Source: Cerioporus squamosus (Eukaryota; Basidiomycota; Agaricomycetes; Polyporales; Polyporaceae). From it: a DNA stretch of 64,000 bases. The DNA lies in contig JABYQS010000024.1 of NCBI GenBank assembly GCA_022592435.1, positions 62,001-126,000 of the forward strand, in the 5' to 3' direction. The position numbers were made by a program, and so were the translations under genes. Of the stretch, positions 46,778 to 57,328 are shown piece by piece. How positions within the stretch are numbered: the first letter of the stretch is position 1; every line of letters begins with the position of its first letter. The notes below the pieces were generated by a model. It had not been told where the DNA came from. It searched no databases and was given only the letters and a program-made list of their open reading frames with translations.

Positions 46778-47119
46778 GAGGCTGTTTGTCGGTGGCAGAG
46801 TTCTGTGTGGAACGCTTGTTGGAAAGCAACGAAGCAGGGCCCAGGCTGGGTGGTGCGGGTCTTGCGTAGATAGTGCGCTCAAAGACGTTCTGACCGTTCA
46901 GTGTGTGCAATGCCTGACAGTGACAGAGAGTTTGGTACTAGGTATACGGGCTCAGTAGATGGGCCAAGCTGGTGGCAAGAGGCAAGTCGCGCGTCGCGTC
47001 GTATTGCCGCTCACGCCTACGCGACGTCTGTGTGTCGTTGGGATCATACATGTATCTTTCACCATTCCAAAGTACAAAACCCAAAGTACAAACAACAATA
47101 CAGGAAAAACTAAGATCAA
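46778..47119. other. Intergenic region, MYST acetyltransferase / pseudokinase
   Basis: This is the promoter side of the MYST gene and the 3' end of the pseudokinase. Nothing else recognised. Confidence 0.45.
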
Positions 47120-49887
47120 CTAGAGGTCCAACCTCGGTGTCGACGGCGAAGTCACCAGCCTCAGGGTACAATCCGGACCCGCGAACGACGCATCCTCCGC
47201 CTGTCCAAACCTCGTTAACGTCAGCATGTCGCCCCATCCCAGCCCCGACGCCGCCGCTCCGCGGGTTCCACCCAGCTGCGGCGATAGCCCTCGGTTCCAC
47301 TCCTCCCCGTAAATCTCCCGCATCACCTCGTCCATTAGGTCCTCCTCATTCTCGTGCTCGTGTTCGCCCTCGGCACCAGAAGCAACGGCGTCCGTGTGTT
47401 CGCCTCCAGGCGGGTCCTTCTCGCCAGCTGCGCCGTCCTTGGCCTTCCGCTTCCCGCCAGACTTGATGCGTCGTCCTGTGAAGATGCCGTGGCACGTCCG
47501 AGGAGTGAGACTGGCCAAGTTGAGGGGATGCAGACGCGGTCCTCCGCGATAGGTGTAACCGATGCCGCTCCCAATGTGCTCGAGGCCCTTCGGAAGCTCT
47601 GGGACAGGGGGCACGGGAGTTGAGGGAGCCAGAGGGACTGGTGTCTCGACGCGAGTGCGCTTCCGCAACTTGCTTGCCAACCGAGCGGGGGTAGAGCTGA
47701 ACGTGTCGTCCGCGTCCTTCAGGGAGTCTTGAGAAAGCCCGAGAATAGACTTGGACTTGCGTAAGAGCAGCGACGACTGAGAACGCGCAAGTCGGCCATA
47801 GGATTGGGGAGCAGGTATCGATTCAACGGAGTCTAGACTGTCGAGATCGTCGAAGTTCAGGCTCGAATATTTACGCAAGTTGCCGGTACGAGAGTTGGGC
47901 GGGGTAGGCAAGCCAGCGTGCGGCGTAGGTACAAGGTCGGGCAGTATAGATGCGTCGGCGTCGTAGAGGTCACTACCAGGTCTAGGGTTCGATGCCGCCG
48001 GGAGTGATCTCTTCGAAGACAGCCTAGAGATGTCGCCAGTCCCGTAGACGCGAGTCGGAGTCATGGTCTTGTCACCGAAGTGCTGTCCTTGGTCTGAACG
48101 TATAGCCTGTAGGCTGTGTCTGACCCGAGCGAGTTCGCTGTGATTCGAAGGCAGACTAGGGACAATATTGTGTTGCCAGTCGAAGGAAAACGGCTCTGAG
48201 CGATCGTCGACTGCGCCGCTTGCATCCAACGGAGGGACAGTGCTACCTTGGTTGTTGACCACAGGAACGGCGCCTTGAGAGAGCGGCTGAAAGGGAGCTG
48301 GGGGCCGAATCAGGCGTAGGCATGATTCATGCGGCTAGAGATTCAAACCTTGTATACGCTGAGCAGCAACGTCGTCCCAATCGCTACAGCAAAACAGGAT
48401 TGTTAGCTTTCTGCAAGGGCGGCATGATGACAAACCAACATCTCTCGGAAATACGCATGCATCTTTGCTCCGAAGCCATCAACACGCAATGCCGGGTTGC
48501 GCTGTAAGCACTGATACAACCAATAGTAAGGGTTGGCGTGCGGATGGCATGGAGTTAACAGTCGGGCAGACGTACCTTCGTAACGAGCTGAAGAGCAGAT
48601 TCCTCCAATCCACCGATGTGGTCTGGCATCCTGGCGTGCAAAATCTTGCTGTGCACTATCGACGTATGGACCAAGTCACAGTCACTGAGGAACGGATGCT
48701 GTATGCAGCTGTGATCAGACTCCTGGGTAACCGATGAGAATGCACGAGTGATGGCTACAAACCGCTCCAGTGAGCACCCAATAGAGTACGAGACCAAAGC
48801 TCCACCAGTCCGCCACGCTGTCATACTCCCAGCCAAGGAGTTGCTCCGGAGCATGATACTTGACTTTGTCCGGATCGACGGCATGCGACGTAGTCGGCAA
48901 TGCCTCGTCGCAAGAGTGCGAGTACTTGGCTTCCTCGTAGTCCGATATGACTATATGCCCATCTCGTCCGACCAGTATGCATCCGGGTCTGACGTTGGCA
49001 TGCACGACGCCGCATTTGTGCAGTTCACATAGCCCCGCAGCCTGGCAAGTCCCAACTCGTCAGCAACGGCGCGTCGTATCACAGAACGACCAACTCACCA
49101 TTTCCGCGGCGCATACAAGAGCCTGGTGACTTGATAGTGGTCCACCGCTCACGACGACGGTACGTAGATTCGGGCCATCGGTTCTGTCCTGCATCGTCAT
49201 GCCATCAGAATATGGATCAGTCATCTCACCTCTCCTTACAAGTAACGGCCGGAACGTACCGTCACGAGGTACATTGCTTTCGCATCTTGGAAACTCCACC
49301 ACAGTTTGACCACGTACGGAATCTGGGCCGCGGTCAACGCCCTCAAGACTTTCTGCTCCGTCCGCAATCTCGCCTCTTGTCTGGCGGCCTCCTGCCCCGA
49401 TTTCCTGACTAGCTTGACGGTGTATACTTTCCCGTCGTCGATCTTGCGGGCGATAATCGACTCGCGGACGTCCTTAGAGTAAAGGTTCTTGATGTACTCG
49501 AAGTGATTGGCATCCACAGCGGACGACGTCATCTCTGGTTGCTGGTGCTACACAGGATGAGCATGCGCTACAGGCGCAACAGACATAAGATACACGCACC
49601 TTGAACAACGGGTATACGCGTCGATCCGCCGCCTCAACGATAGCACTTAGAGGCCTCCTGGTTTTGTTGATCTTCGACACGACCATCACTTCCTATCCGA
49701 TGCCCTTCAGAATGTGAGTCCTCCATGCAAAACAACGCATATACTCACTTCTACGTCGTCGTCCAGCCAACCCGAGTCCACCGCCTTAATATCACTCACG
49801 TGCTTGGAGGTGGCCGTTAGGATATGTCGTCCTACTCGCGATTCCGAGACCCTGACCAACGCACCTCGACTTTAAAGCTCGCGTCAT
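47120..49887 (-). CDS. AGC-derived pseudokinase with long disordered C-terminus
   Basis: The gene has multiple exons; the last is 48297-47120, and one before it ends at 48349. The kinase fold can be followed: FEYIKNLYSKDVRESIIARK (glycine loop without glycines), KVYTVKLVRKSG (VAIK-type lysine kept), PYVVKLWWSFQDAKAMYLVT, GVVHANVRPGCILVGRDG (in place of HRDLKPEN), HIVISDYEEAKY (in place of DFG), YHAPEQLLGWEYDSVADWWS, HPFLSDCD, FREIDWDDVAAQRIQAPFQP (AGC tail). The catalytic Asp is Asn, the following Lys is Arg, and the Gly of DFG is Glu, so phosphotransfer is unlikely. The lineage is AGC by the IDWD and PF motifs. About 380 disordered residues follow, with Ser/Pro and basic patches. The start at 49887 and the first intron are tentative. 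Confidence 0.8.
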
Positions 49888-50756
49888 GAGCCAACGACGG
49901 CCCTTGGCTGGATGCCGCAGACATCCCAGACTTCGAACTCGACACCCAAGCCATCCCTGTACGCCTTCGGAAGAACGCCTCCTAGAACATCCTGGCATGA
50001 GCACACTTCGCCATAGCGTTCATTGTGCAGTGCTTACTGGTATGGCCGTGAATGGCGGGCTTCGCTCGTCCGAGCCATTGCTGACCGTCGATGGGAGATG
50101 AGGCTCGGACTTGGAGGCCGGTATTACTACACCTTCTCCATCATCGATATCTCCTCGCGATAAATCAATTGCCGTCTATCGTCGCGCATATATGAAGGAC
50201 GTGAAACGAAGCGGTTTGAATCTCGGGGGCACTCACCCGCCGGTACCTCTTCTGACTATAGATGAGTGGTCGAGATGTCGCCTTGTGCATGAGGAAGTCT
50301 AGACCGAGAGGTCTCGGGACAATATGAGGTTGGGGGCAAGTTCGGGGACCTGGAAGAGTCAAGAGCCTTCGTCGACTATGTATGTAGAATTTGGTCGAGG
50401 TTGGTCGAGAGATGGCCTGAGACGGCTCAGCGATTCATCTACGTCTAGCCGAGATCGAGCCTGGATCTTGATGCTGATCTAGGCGCACTCAATCACATCA
50501 TCGACATTTACGACCCCATGGGGAACCGCGCGTGCGCATACTTCGCGAGGGACGCATCGCGGAAGACAAAAAAAACACAGTCCAGAGAGTACTCCTCCCA
50601 CAAATGGGCATACATTGGCATATAGTCAAGAAGATCTAGTTCTACAGGCTATTGTTGCATCCGGCGATATGATCTACAAGAGTACAATTCCTCCTCATGA
50701 TGTTCGTCGAGGTTCGTGCAGTGGTCGCATGTCTTCGACCGCCTGTCTCTGTGTGT
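49888..50756. other. Intergenic region, pseudokinase / F-box protein
   Basis: No gene recognised. An A-rich run at about 50568-50578 lies past the F-box gene's stop codon, on the opposite side from its start. Confidence 0.45.
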
Positions 50757-51662
50757 TCACTCCTCGACGGCGATGTCGCTCCATCCGCCACGATCTCTCA
50801 TGCCGCCGGTACCTCCAAGCTTGCCCTTGCCCCGGGCCTTCCGGCCGCCAAGCTCCTTGTACATCTCGCGCATCTCGACTTTAGACGGTCTGGATGTACC
50901 TTCGGCCTCCTGCTTCCACTTCTCTTCGCGAAGCTCCCGAGGTGTTTGCGATCCGGAGTGAGGCGACATGTACCCCGAGCGAGGGGACTGAGGGGGAGAG
51001 CGATTAGGGATGGTGTGGAGATAGGTGGTGCGCTGATGCCGCGACGATGTAAGACTTGGTAAGGAGTTGGGCCTGAAGCGAAAACACGTACCCAATTCTG
51101 CTTGGACTCGCGCTTCGTCCACTTCCCAGGGGGAAGGCTCTCATCATGGAAGTTCTCTTTCCTGTAGTGCTGGAACCAGACTGCAAATCGAGGGATTAGT
51201 CAACCATCTTGCGAACCTGTATACCGTTGACAAACGCACCATAGTTCAGCGTTTGACTCTTATTCCACTTCTTCGACACTCGCGAACACCGTGCAAGATC
51301 CTTGATGGAGAGAAGGGAGAAAATCTGCTGAGAGACATCGGTGGGGAATGCTCTGAGCGGGTCTCTCGCAATCGCCTTCAGCCCGATGGGTTGTAGAGGA
51401 CTCGGGCGGGAACCCCGAGTAGGTGATTGAGCACGAGACGCAGGCCGTGAGCTCGGACGTGACCTCCCGGGGCTTCCGGGAACAGACATCTGCAAATGAT
51501 GGTTCAGTCGACATATGTTCCCCTTCTCTCGCATGTAGCTGGGGTGGAACTTACCACTCCTATAAGCTCATCGTCATCATCTGGCGAATTGCGCCCACTG
51601 GAGAGCGTTTTGTCAAGGGAATCGAGGGTCTGCGTGCGCAGAACGTCTTGTAAGAGACTCAT
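50757..51662 (-). CDS. F-box protein, short, with Ser/Pro-rich flanks
   Basis: F-box proteins link substrates to SKP1 in SCF ubiquitin ligases. The first exon is 51662-51555 (MSLLQDVLRTQTLDSLDK), the second starts MSVPGSPGRSRPSSRP and carries the F-box: LRAFPTDVSQQIFSLLSIKD followed by LARCSRVSKKWN. Next comes a short exon with HYRKENFHDESLPPGKW, then a last exon (about 51100-50757) rich in Ser, Pro, Arg and Lys. There are no WD or leucine-rich repeats, so the substrate-binding part is unknown. The protein is about 240-250 residues. Co-occurrence with CAND1 and two other F-box genes in the window is noted, but F-box genes are numerous in basidiomycetes. Confidence 0.82.
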
Positions 51663-52017
51663 GGCGATAGTAGTAAGGGTTCAGGTGGAGGGGGTGATGG
51701 TGGTCGCTGAGTGAGCGAGACCGTTCTCTTAAGTAGCTATACTTCCCGGCCAGTTGCACGTGCATGACGTCACGGTACCCTCAGGCCCGATGTACCGACC
51801 CATCCGTATATGGAAACTGGCCAGGATTTGGGACCAACTTGCCAAGGTTTCCCGCAGGGTTCTTTGAGGGTTCTTGGCATTGTACTAGCTAGACATAGAC
51901 GAGGATGCCGAAATATCTCAGTGGAACTAAAGTACAGGGTTCTGAAGTGACGCCTCTATGGCCCAGTGCACTTGAAACCGACCGACAAATATTGGGCTCA
52001 TAAGTCGGCAGTTTACT
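51663..52017. other. Intergenic region, F-box protein / orphan gene
   Basis: Promoter side of the F-box gene and the 3' end of the orphan gene. Nothing else recognised. Confidence 0.45.
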
Positions 52018-52515
52018 CTAACCTATGTATGCGGATCCAAACGCCCGGAATTGCGTGTACGGGATGCCCGCGAAGTCCCCTTTGCTATCTTCCACCCAGT
52101 CATACAACATTTCGGAGAGTCCTAGAACACACATACGATGGTCAGCGGTTACCTCGGAAGAAGATGAGCGACCCTACATACCATCCCAGGTTCTGAACTT
52201 GACCGACATGATCCCACGTTCATGTAACTCCGGAAAAATCTCCGCCACCCTGGAGCGAAGTGAGACGACGAAGGCACGCTGGAGCTTCGCAAATTTGTTG
52301 ACCTCTTCTTGGTGTTGTTGATCCTCGAACAGGAACGATTCGGAGACATCCTGTTGCTGCTCCATATCCTCAAACAGGAACTCAACAGTGCTGTCGCGTG
52401 CGGCAGTGAACATACGCTCAAGTTCCCTGCTGACACGTCCCTTGAGGGCCCGATCGAAGGGGGCGCTCCAAAACATCCTCAGTCGGGTTGAGAGACGTCT
52501 GGCTGGGATCAGCAT
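52018..52515 (-). CDS. Hypothetical orphan protein
   Basis: Two exons (52515-52182 and 52121-52018) joined by a 60-nt GT...AG intron keep the frame and give 145 residues. It is rich in Glu and Gln in the middle (EDMEQQQDVSESFLFEDQQH), probably helical, then has LQRAFVVSLRSRVAEIFPEL and an end LSEMLYDWVEDSKGDFAGIP. No family is recognised. Upstream on the same strand, 52732-52530 is open in another frame (GDVAQLEETASGLLESTIRL), so the gene may start further up with an unplaced intron or a frame break. Confidence 0.4.
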
Positions 52516-52881
52516 GGGTGACCGGTACTAGTGTGCCCCTGTTATACGTGAACTCCATTCTCCACGTTCTCCGACGTTGTACATGGGTTCCGAACGGCCA
52601 GAAAGTTGCGATCAGACGGATGGTAGACTCGAGTAAGCCGGACGCGGTCTCTTCAAGTTGTGCCACGTCTCCATCAAGTAGCGCTAGATCAGTAACCAAA
52701 CTAACGGTTACTAACCTGATCAGTACCATCAATGAGGTTCTATGTAAGTGCAGTAAGTCTTACATAAGATTGAGCCCGTAACAGTTCCGCTTCATGGCCA
52801 CTCTAAGTAGTACACTTGCAAGCCACTTGGGCTTCCTCTCCATCGAACTGTTACCAGGTACCTCCACGACCCGTCGAGTAA
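52516..52881. other. Divergent intergenic region, orphan gene / SAP30-like
   Basis: Upstream region of two diverging genes; part of it (52530-52732) may code for the start of the orphan protein. Confidence 0.35.
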
Positions 52882-54474
52882 ATGCCGAATACGTCCTCAC
52901 ACGCACATCCAACGGCCGTCATGTCCAACCTCCCACCTCCAGTGCCGCCGCAATCGACACCTGCACCTACCTCACGACGCGCTCAAGGGGCCCGCAAACG
53001 CGCCGCCGCCGCAGACGATGCAGCATACCACGCAGCAGCAGGCACCAAACGCGGCGCACCCGAGCGTGCAGATGGCGACCGCGACCGCGTCAAACGCAAG
53101 CGCGTCGACGCGTCCGCTGGTGGGGTGGCGTCGGGAGCAGGGAACGGAGCAGAGGAGAAGGGGTCTCTGGTGAGTCTCGTTCATGGTCCTCACATAACGC
53201 ACCACTCGTGTTTCGGGCACATCGGACGTTCAAGTACCTCGAACGTGAATGGACTCTGTCAGTCAGCGGGGCTCTGCGCCGTCATGAGAAGAGACCCTCC
53301 CGGTGTATACAGGCTCGCGTCCATTGGGCAGCCTGTACAACACCGGTCGGCCCCTCCCATGATCAGCGTAGCTGTACACGCTGTTGTGATGCTGAAGCGG
53401 CCCCCTCTACAGTTCGCATCATTTCTGGGCTTTCCTGCGGAGCTGACAGGAGCTCGAGTTTGTGTCGGATCGTCCTTTCTGGCACATGCATACTTTGCCG
53501 CGGATACTTCTCCCCACCCCAATGCTTCTCCCGCTTCCCAGGAGACATAACACACGAGTGCGAGCACAGTGTGAGACGCTGCCTCGACATAGCCTAAATT
53601 GTCTGGCAGCTACTTGTTCAACGACTGACTGGACCGAGGTGGGATTGACATGTATCGCCGCCCCTTGTGATGCAGCTATATTTAGTGCATGCAAGCAGCT
53701 TAAGGGCGCTCGTAATCCGTGGAGAGCTCGGGCTGTTCGCAGCTCTCTCGCCTAGCTATCCAGGTTCTTATGCCGGCATAAGAGCAACGGGGGCCGTGAA
53801 GGACCTCACGGTTATGAGGAATCATTGTGCGCTCGACGCCCAACGCCACCTTCGCATATCGAGGAACGAATCTTCGTGTGGAGCTCGGTTGCCTTGATAC
53901 AGACAGGAAACATCTGGGGCTTGCCCATTCGGCCGTTCATCATCAGGAACTGCGTCTCCTGCCGAATTGCCATCTGTTGAATCCCACCTGGAGTTTGGCA
54001 GGTCGCTGATACGAACCGTCTGACCCGCAGGTAGATTTCACAGCGCTGCCATCCGACGCATTGCATCGATACCTGGCATGTTTCGACTTGATACCAGACT
54101 TGGACCCATCTCCATTGACTGCTGAAGACCCCGGACAACCGTCCTCGCTGCTCAGGCCCAAGAGCCATATCCCTCCTCACGGACACGCACTTCGTAGGAC
54201 GTCCACAGCGAGTCCCGGTCCTGGTCCGACCCCAACGGCGGCAAACCGTCCACGTCGTGACCCAGGGGCGAGCCGGCGTCGGAGTTCTCGGCTGGTGGAA
54301 GAAGAGCGGATCCCTGCACCCCCACCACTGTATAGCGACCTGTCGGAAGTTGACGGGATGCTTGCCACCATTGCAGAGCGGCATTTCCGGGAGCAAGAGG
54401 TGAAGGAGGTGGACACGCTGGCGGCGTTCATGTGTGCGGTGAAAGCGAAGAGCATGTTCAAGGACCTTTCATGA
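52882..54474 (+). CDS. SAP30-like subunit of the Sin3 histone deacetylase complex
   Basis: SAP30 bridges Sin3 and the Rpd3/HDAC1 deacetylase. Two exons (52882-53169 and 54031-54474) join in phase 0 and give 243 residues. Exon 1 is Pro/Ala-rich then strongly basic (DRDRVKRKRVDA), suiting nuclear import or DNA contact. Exon 2 opens with VDFTALPSDALHRYLACFDL, the Sin3-binding domain pattern, followed by NRPRRDP, SRRRSSRL and a helical end (ATIAERHFREQEVKEVDTL). The intron is 861 nt, far longer than others here. Two ATGs in frame (52882, 52921) are possible starts; the first is chosen. The family assignment rests on the VDF..LP..AL.RY pattern. Confidence 0.75.
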
Positions 54475-55125
54475 AGAGTACCGTCTCTTGAGTTCCCAAG
54501 CAGCGCGCGTTGGAGGGCAGGCGCGGAGGTGTATGTATCGGGGTGACGTATCCACAGCTTCTGCGATATTCCTGGACCCAGTCGACCAATCAGCGGACGT
54601 GGCGACCTCGGCCACCTCGCGCCCGGTGTCTTTCTCTTGACGGCGCCTGCTACATATGGACCCGTAATAGGCTGCAAACAAGCTCCGGAATGTCGAACAG
54701 AAGGCGTCCCACGCTCATCTGGGTAGGACACCGCGTTATTTTAGGTACGGACATTCGCATGTTCGAGTCTCCCTGACAACGGTGCGGACATGCACATCCT
54801 CCCGCTGTCCTCGCAGGCCTGTCACTGTCAGGGGGGCCCAATTGGAGCACAGCAAGGAAGATTTCGAACAGGCTTCCATGTCAATCACCGCCCCACATAT
54901 AAGCCTGCGGTCTCTCGAGGATGCTTCCCTCACCCCTCTCCCTCCTACATTCCTTCCTCACTTGCAGCAGAGCTGCCTGGTTCTGTTTTCTTGTACGTCT
55001 TGCGGTCCTGCAGAGCAGCTAGTGAGTACTAACCATGAAGCAGCGGCAGGTCTCCACCCCAGACTCGGTCTCTCCGCCTTTTCCGAAGCTAGCTTCGCGT
55101 CGACTTTCGTACCGTCTCTACAGCC
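54475..55125. other. Intergenic region, SAP30-like / secreted Ala-rich protein
   Basis: No gene recognised. A 116-codon frame (54782-55129) overlaps the next start codon and is read as leader sequence. A tRNA-like tract near 54715-54775 was rejected. Confidence 0.4.
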
Positions 55126-56441
55126 ATGAAGTTCGCACACTCCTTCGCCGCACTCCTCGTCCTCCTCCCGGTCTTCGCTCAGGCCACGCCCATCGTGAGT
55201 GTTGCTAGTAGAATTTGACTCCATCAAGGTTCTCACCATCAATCGGCATTAAAGGGTGACTTCAACAATGGCGTTCGCACCGGCCAGCCGCAAGCACCCC
55301 CTGCAAAGGCTCCCACTCCCCCTAAGGCCCCGGCCTTCCCGGCCAAGGGCGGCAACCAGAACAAGGGTGGAAACAACGCGGGCAAGGGTAATGCGGCGTC
55401 CACGACCGCTGCAGCTGCTACTTCGGCCGCGGCTGCTTCCTCCGCGGCTGCTCCCCCGGCTGCCTCTTCTTCCGCTGCGAATGCCAACAGCGGTGACCCG
55501 CAGACCTCTTTGAGTACGTATCGCTACATCACTTGCATGAAATGCATCCCTGAGTACGGACAATCGCAGCGCTGCTCAACTCGGTCATTGCCACGGGCTT
55601 CGCCGACGACGGCCAGGACCAGCCCACCGCTGGCCAGGTCGCGTCGTTGACGTCGACGAACAACTTCATCAACTTCTGCGCGACCGTGTCCAACCTCCCG
55701 ATCACTAACGGCAAGCAGATCACGACCGGATCGTGCAACCCCGCGCCCATGGGTGTCATCGCGGCCCAGACGAACATGCCCTCGTCCAAGTTCGTGTTCC
55801 CGAAGAACGGCCAGACGATCCCCGCCAACCAGGACTTCACCATCCAGATGGCGATCAGTCACCTCAACACTGGCTTCTTCACCAACCCGAACGCGAACTA
55901 CTTCGCGGCCCCGCAGACAGTCGACTCTGCCGGTGACATCACCGGCCACTCGCACGTCGTCGTTGACCCGCTCACCGCGCTCGACCAGACGGCCGTGACG
56001 GACCCAACGAAGTTCGTCTTCTTCAAGGGCTTGAACGACAAGGCGCAGAACGGCGTCCTCTCTGCTGCCGTCGCCGGCGGTCTCCCCGCTGGCGTGTACC
56101 GCCTCGCGTCCATCAACTCTGCGGCGAACCACCAGCCTGCGCTCGTCGCTGTCGCGCAGCACGGCGCGCTCGATGACATGATCTACGTAAGTGATGCATC
56201 TGTTCCGCCGTGCAAGTCAACATGCTAACCGGCGGGCCCCTCTCAGTTCACCGTCTCCGACAGCGGCGCGGCTGCCCCCCCAGCTGGTGGCAACAACGCG
56301 AGCAACGCGACCACTGCTGCTGCTGCGCCCTCCGCGTCCGCCACTGTTGGTGCCATCAAGGGCTCTAACACCGGCAAGACTCCCGGACAGCAGGGTGGCT
56401 TCGCCGGTGCGCAGAAGGGCAAGGGCGGCGCCAAGAACTGA
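55126..56441 (+). CDS. Secreted Ala-rich protein with a conserved central domain
   Basis: Four exons (55126-55194, 55255-55513, 55570-56186, 56247-56441) give 379 residues. MKFAHSFAALLVLLPVFAQA is a signal peptide. A low-complexity Pro/Ala/Gly/Lys region follows (AGKGNAASTTAAAATSAAAA), then a compact domain of about 200 residues with NFINFCATVSNLPITNGKQI, SCNPAPMGVIAAQTNMPSSK, GHSHVVVDPL and GVYRLASINSAANHQPALV, and a second low-complexity tail (Ala, then Gly/Lys/Gln). The domain recalls the extracellular Gas1/Egh16-type proteins common in Agaricomycetes, sometimes misnamed as ribosomal S17; this is from memory. Location is the cell wall or medium. Codon use is strongly GC-ending, which fits high expression. 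Confidence 0.85.
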
Positions 56442-56940
56442 GCGGCAACGGCTCTCCCTCAACGAGCCTTGCCCTTGGTCACGGTGCTAGGCCGGGTGCC
56501 TCGCTTTCGTCCTGTTGATGTCGTTCGTTGTTCGTTCTGTGCTGAGGAGGATTGTTAATGACGAGTGCTGTGCTGCTCATGTTCATGCTTGTGCTTTCGT
56601 GGCTTGTGGTTTTCTGTATCACTACGCATCATGTAGACTACTTATGATCGACAGGTCGGCGCGCTGCTGTGCGGAAGACCGCCCTCTTTAATAGATGGGT
56701 ATTGGGTTCTGGGACCCCGACAATCATGGTGCTTGGACAAACAACTTCGGGGGCCGTTCATCTCGTTCCTGCACCGGCTACGGATCCCATGATCCGCAGT
56801 GCTCGGTAGAGTGCTGCATGTACTTCACTGTCGCCTGCGCAGTGCGTGCAGTTCACGCACTGGCAAGATCGCCTTCTGGGGTCAATGACAATGTGATGCA
56901 TGTTGCGGTACAGACCGGTACGACGATAAATTATACCATG
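56442..56940. other. Intergenic region, secreted protein / tRNA-Asn
   Basis: 3' UTR of the secreted protein, T/G-rich from about 56480 to 56640, then unremarkable sequence up to the tRNA. Confidence 0.45.
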
Positions 56941-57038
56941 TGCCCCATGGCTGAGTTGGTTACAGCGTCCGACTGTTATGATGTCTTGTGACAAAGTACG
57001 GAATCGGAAGGTCGTGAGTTCGAGCCTCACTGGGGCAG
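56941..57038 (+). tRNA. tRNA-Asn (anticodon GTT) with a 24-nt intron
   Basis: The cloverleaf folds fully: acceptor TGCCCCA/TGGGGCA; D arm GCTG/CAGC; anticodon stem TCCGA/TCGGA; loop CTGTTA then A after the intron; variable loop AGGTC; T arm GTGAG-TTCGAGC-CTCAC; discriminator G, as in eukaryotic tRNA-Asn. The anticodon is 56975-56977. The intron (56979-57002) lies after position 37, the standard eukaryotic site. The mature length is 74. A TTTT run at 57060-57063 fits a Pol III terminator. CCA is not encoded, as usual in nuclear genes. Confidence 0.95.
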
Positions 57039-57059
57039 TGGTTCATGTGCGACAGACAC

Positions 57060-57063
57060 TTTT
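57060..57063 (+). terminator. Pol III terminator of tRNA-Asn
   Basis: Four T residues lie 22 bases past the tRNA 3' end, the minimum signal for RNA polymerase III. Confidence 0.55.
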
Positions 57064-57328
57064 AGTCTGCTTGTCTTCGTTGTTTTACTACCTGTACCTT
57101 TTTGCGCATTCTCCCAAGCCAGTATACTAGTAACGGTTAACTCCAAACATCGTGACCAATAGCAACACGGGCTCGCGTACTCATACTAGAGCAGTCGCGC
57201 CCAAGTGATCGCGTTCGGCACGGAGCGGGACTTTCCGAAGAGGCCATCTTCCAAGTTGAACTTGGTCGCTACTGGTATCTCGGGGCGACCAGCACCAGTG
57301 TTGGTCTCGTACCCAGACCAGTGTTAGC

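Noticed and set aside
54700..54790. tRNA-like tract (D-arm-like CTGGGTAG and a TTCGAGTC T-loop-like word)
   Set aside because: Neither the T stem nor the acceptor stem pairs, and no anticodon stem forms. At most a decayed fragment.
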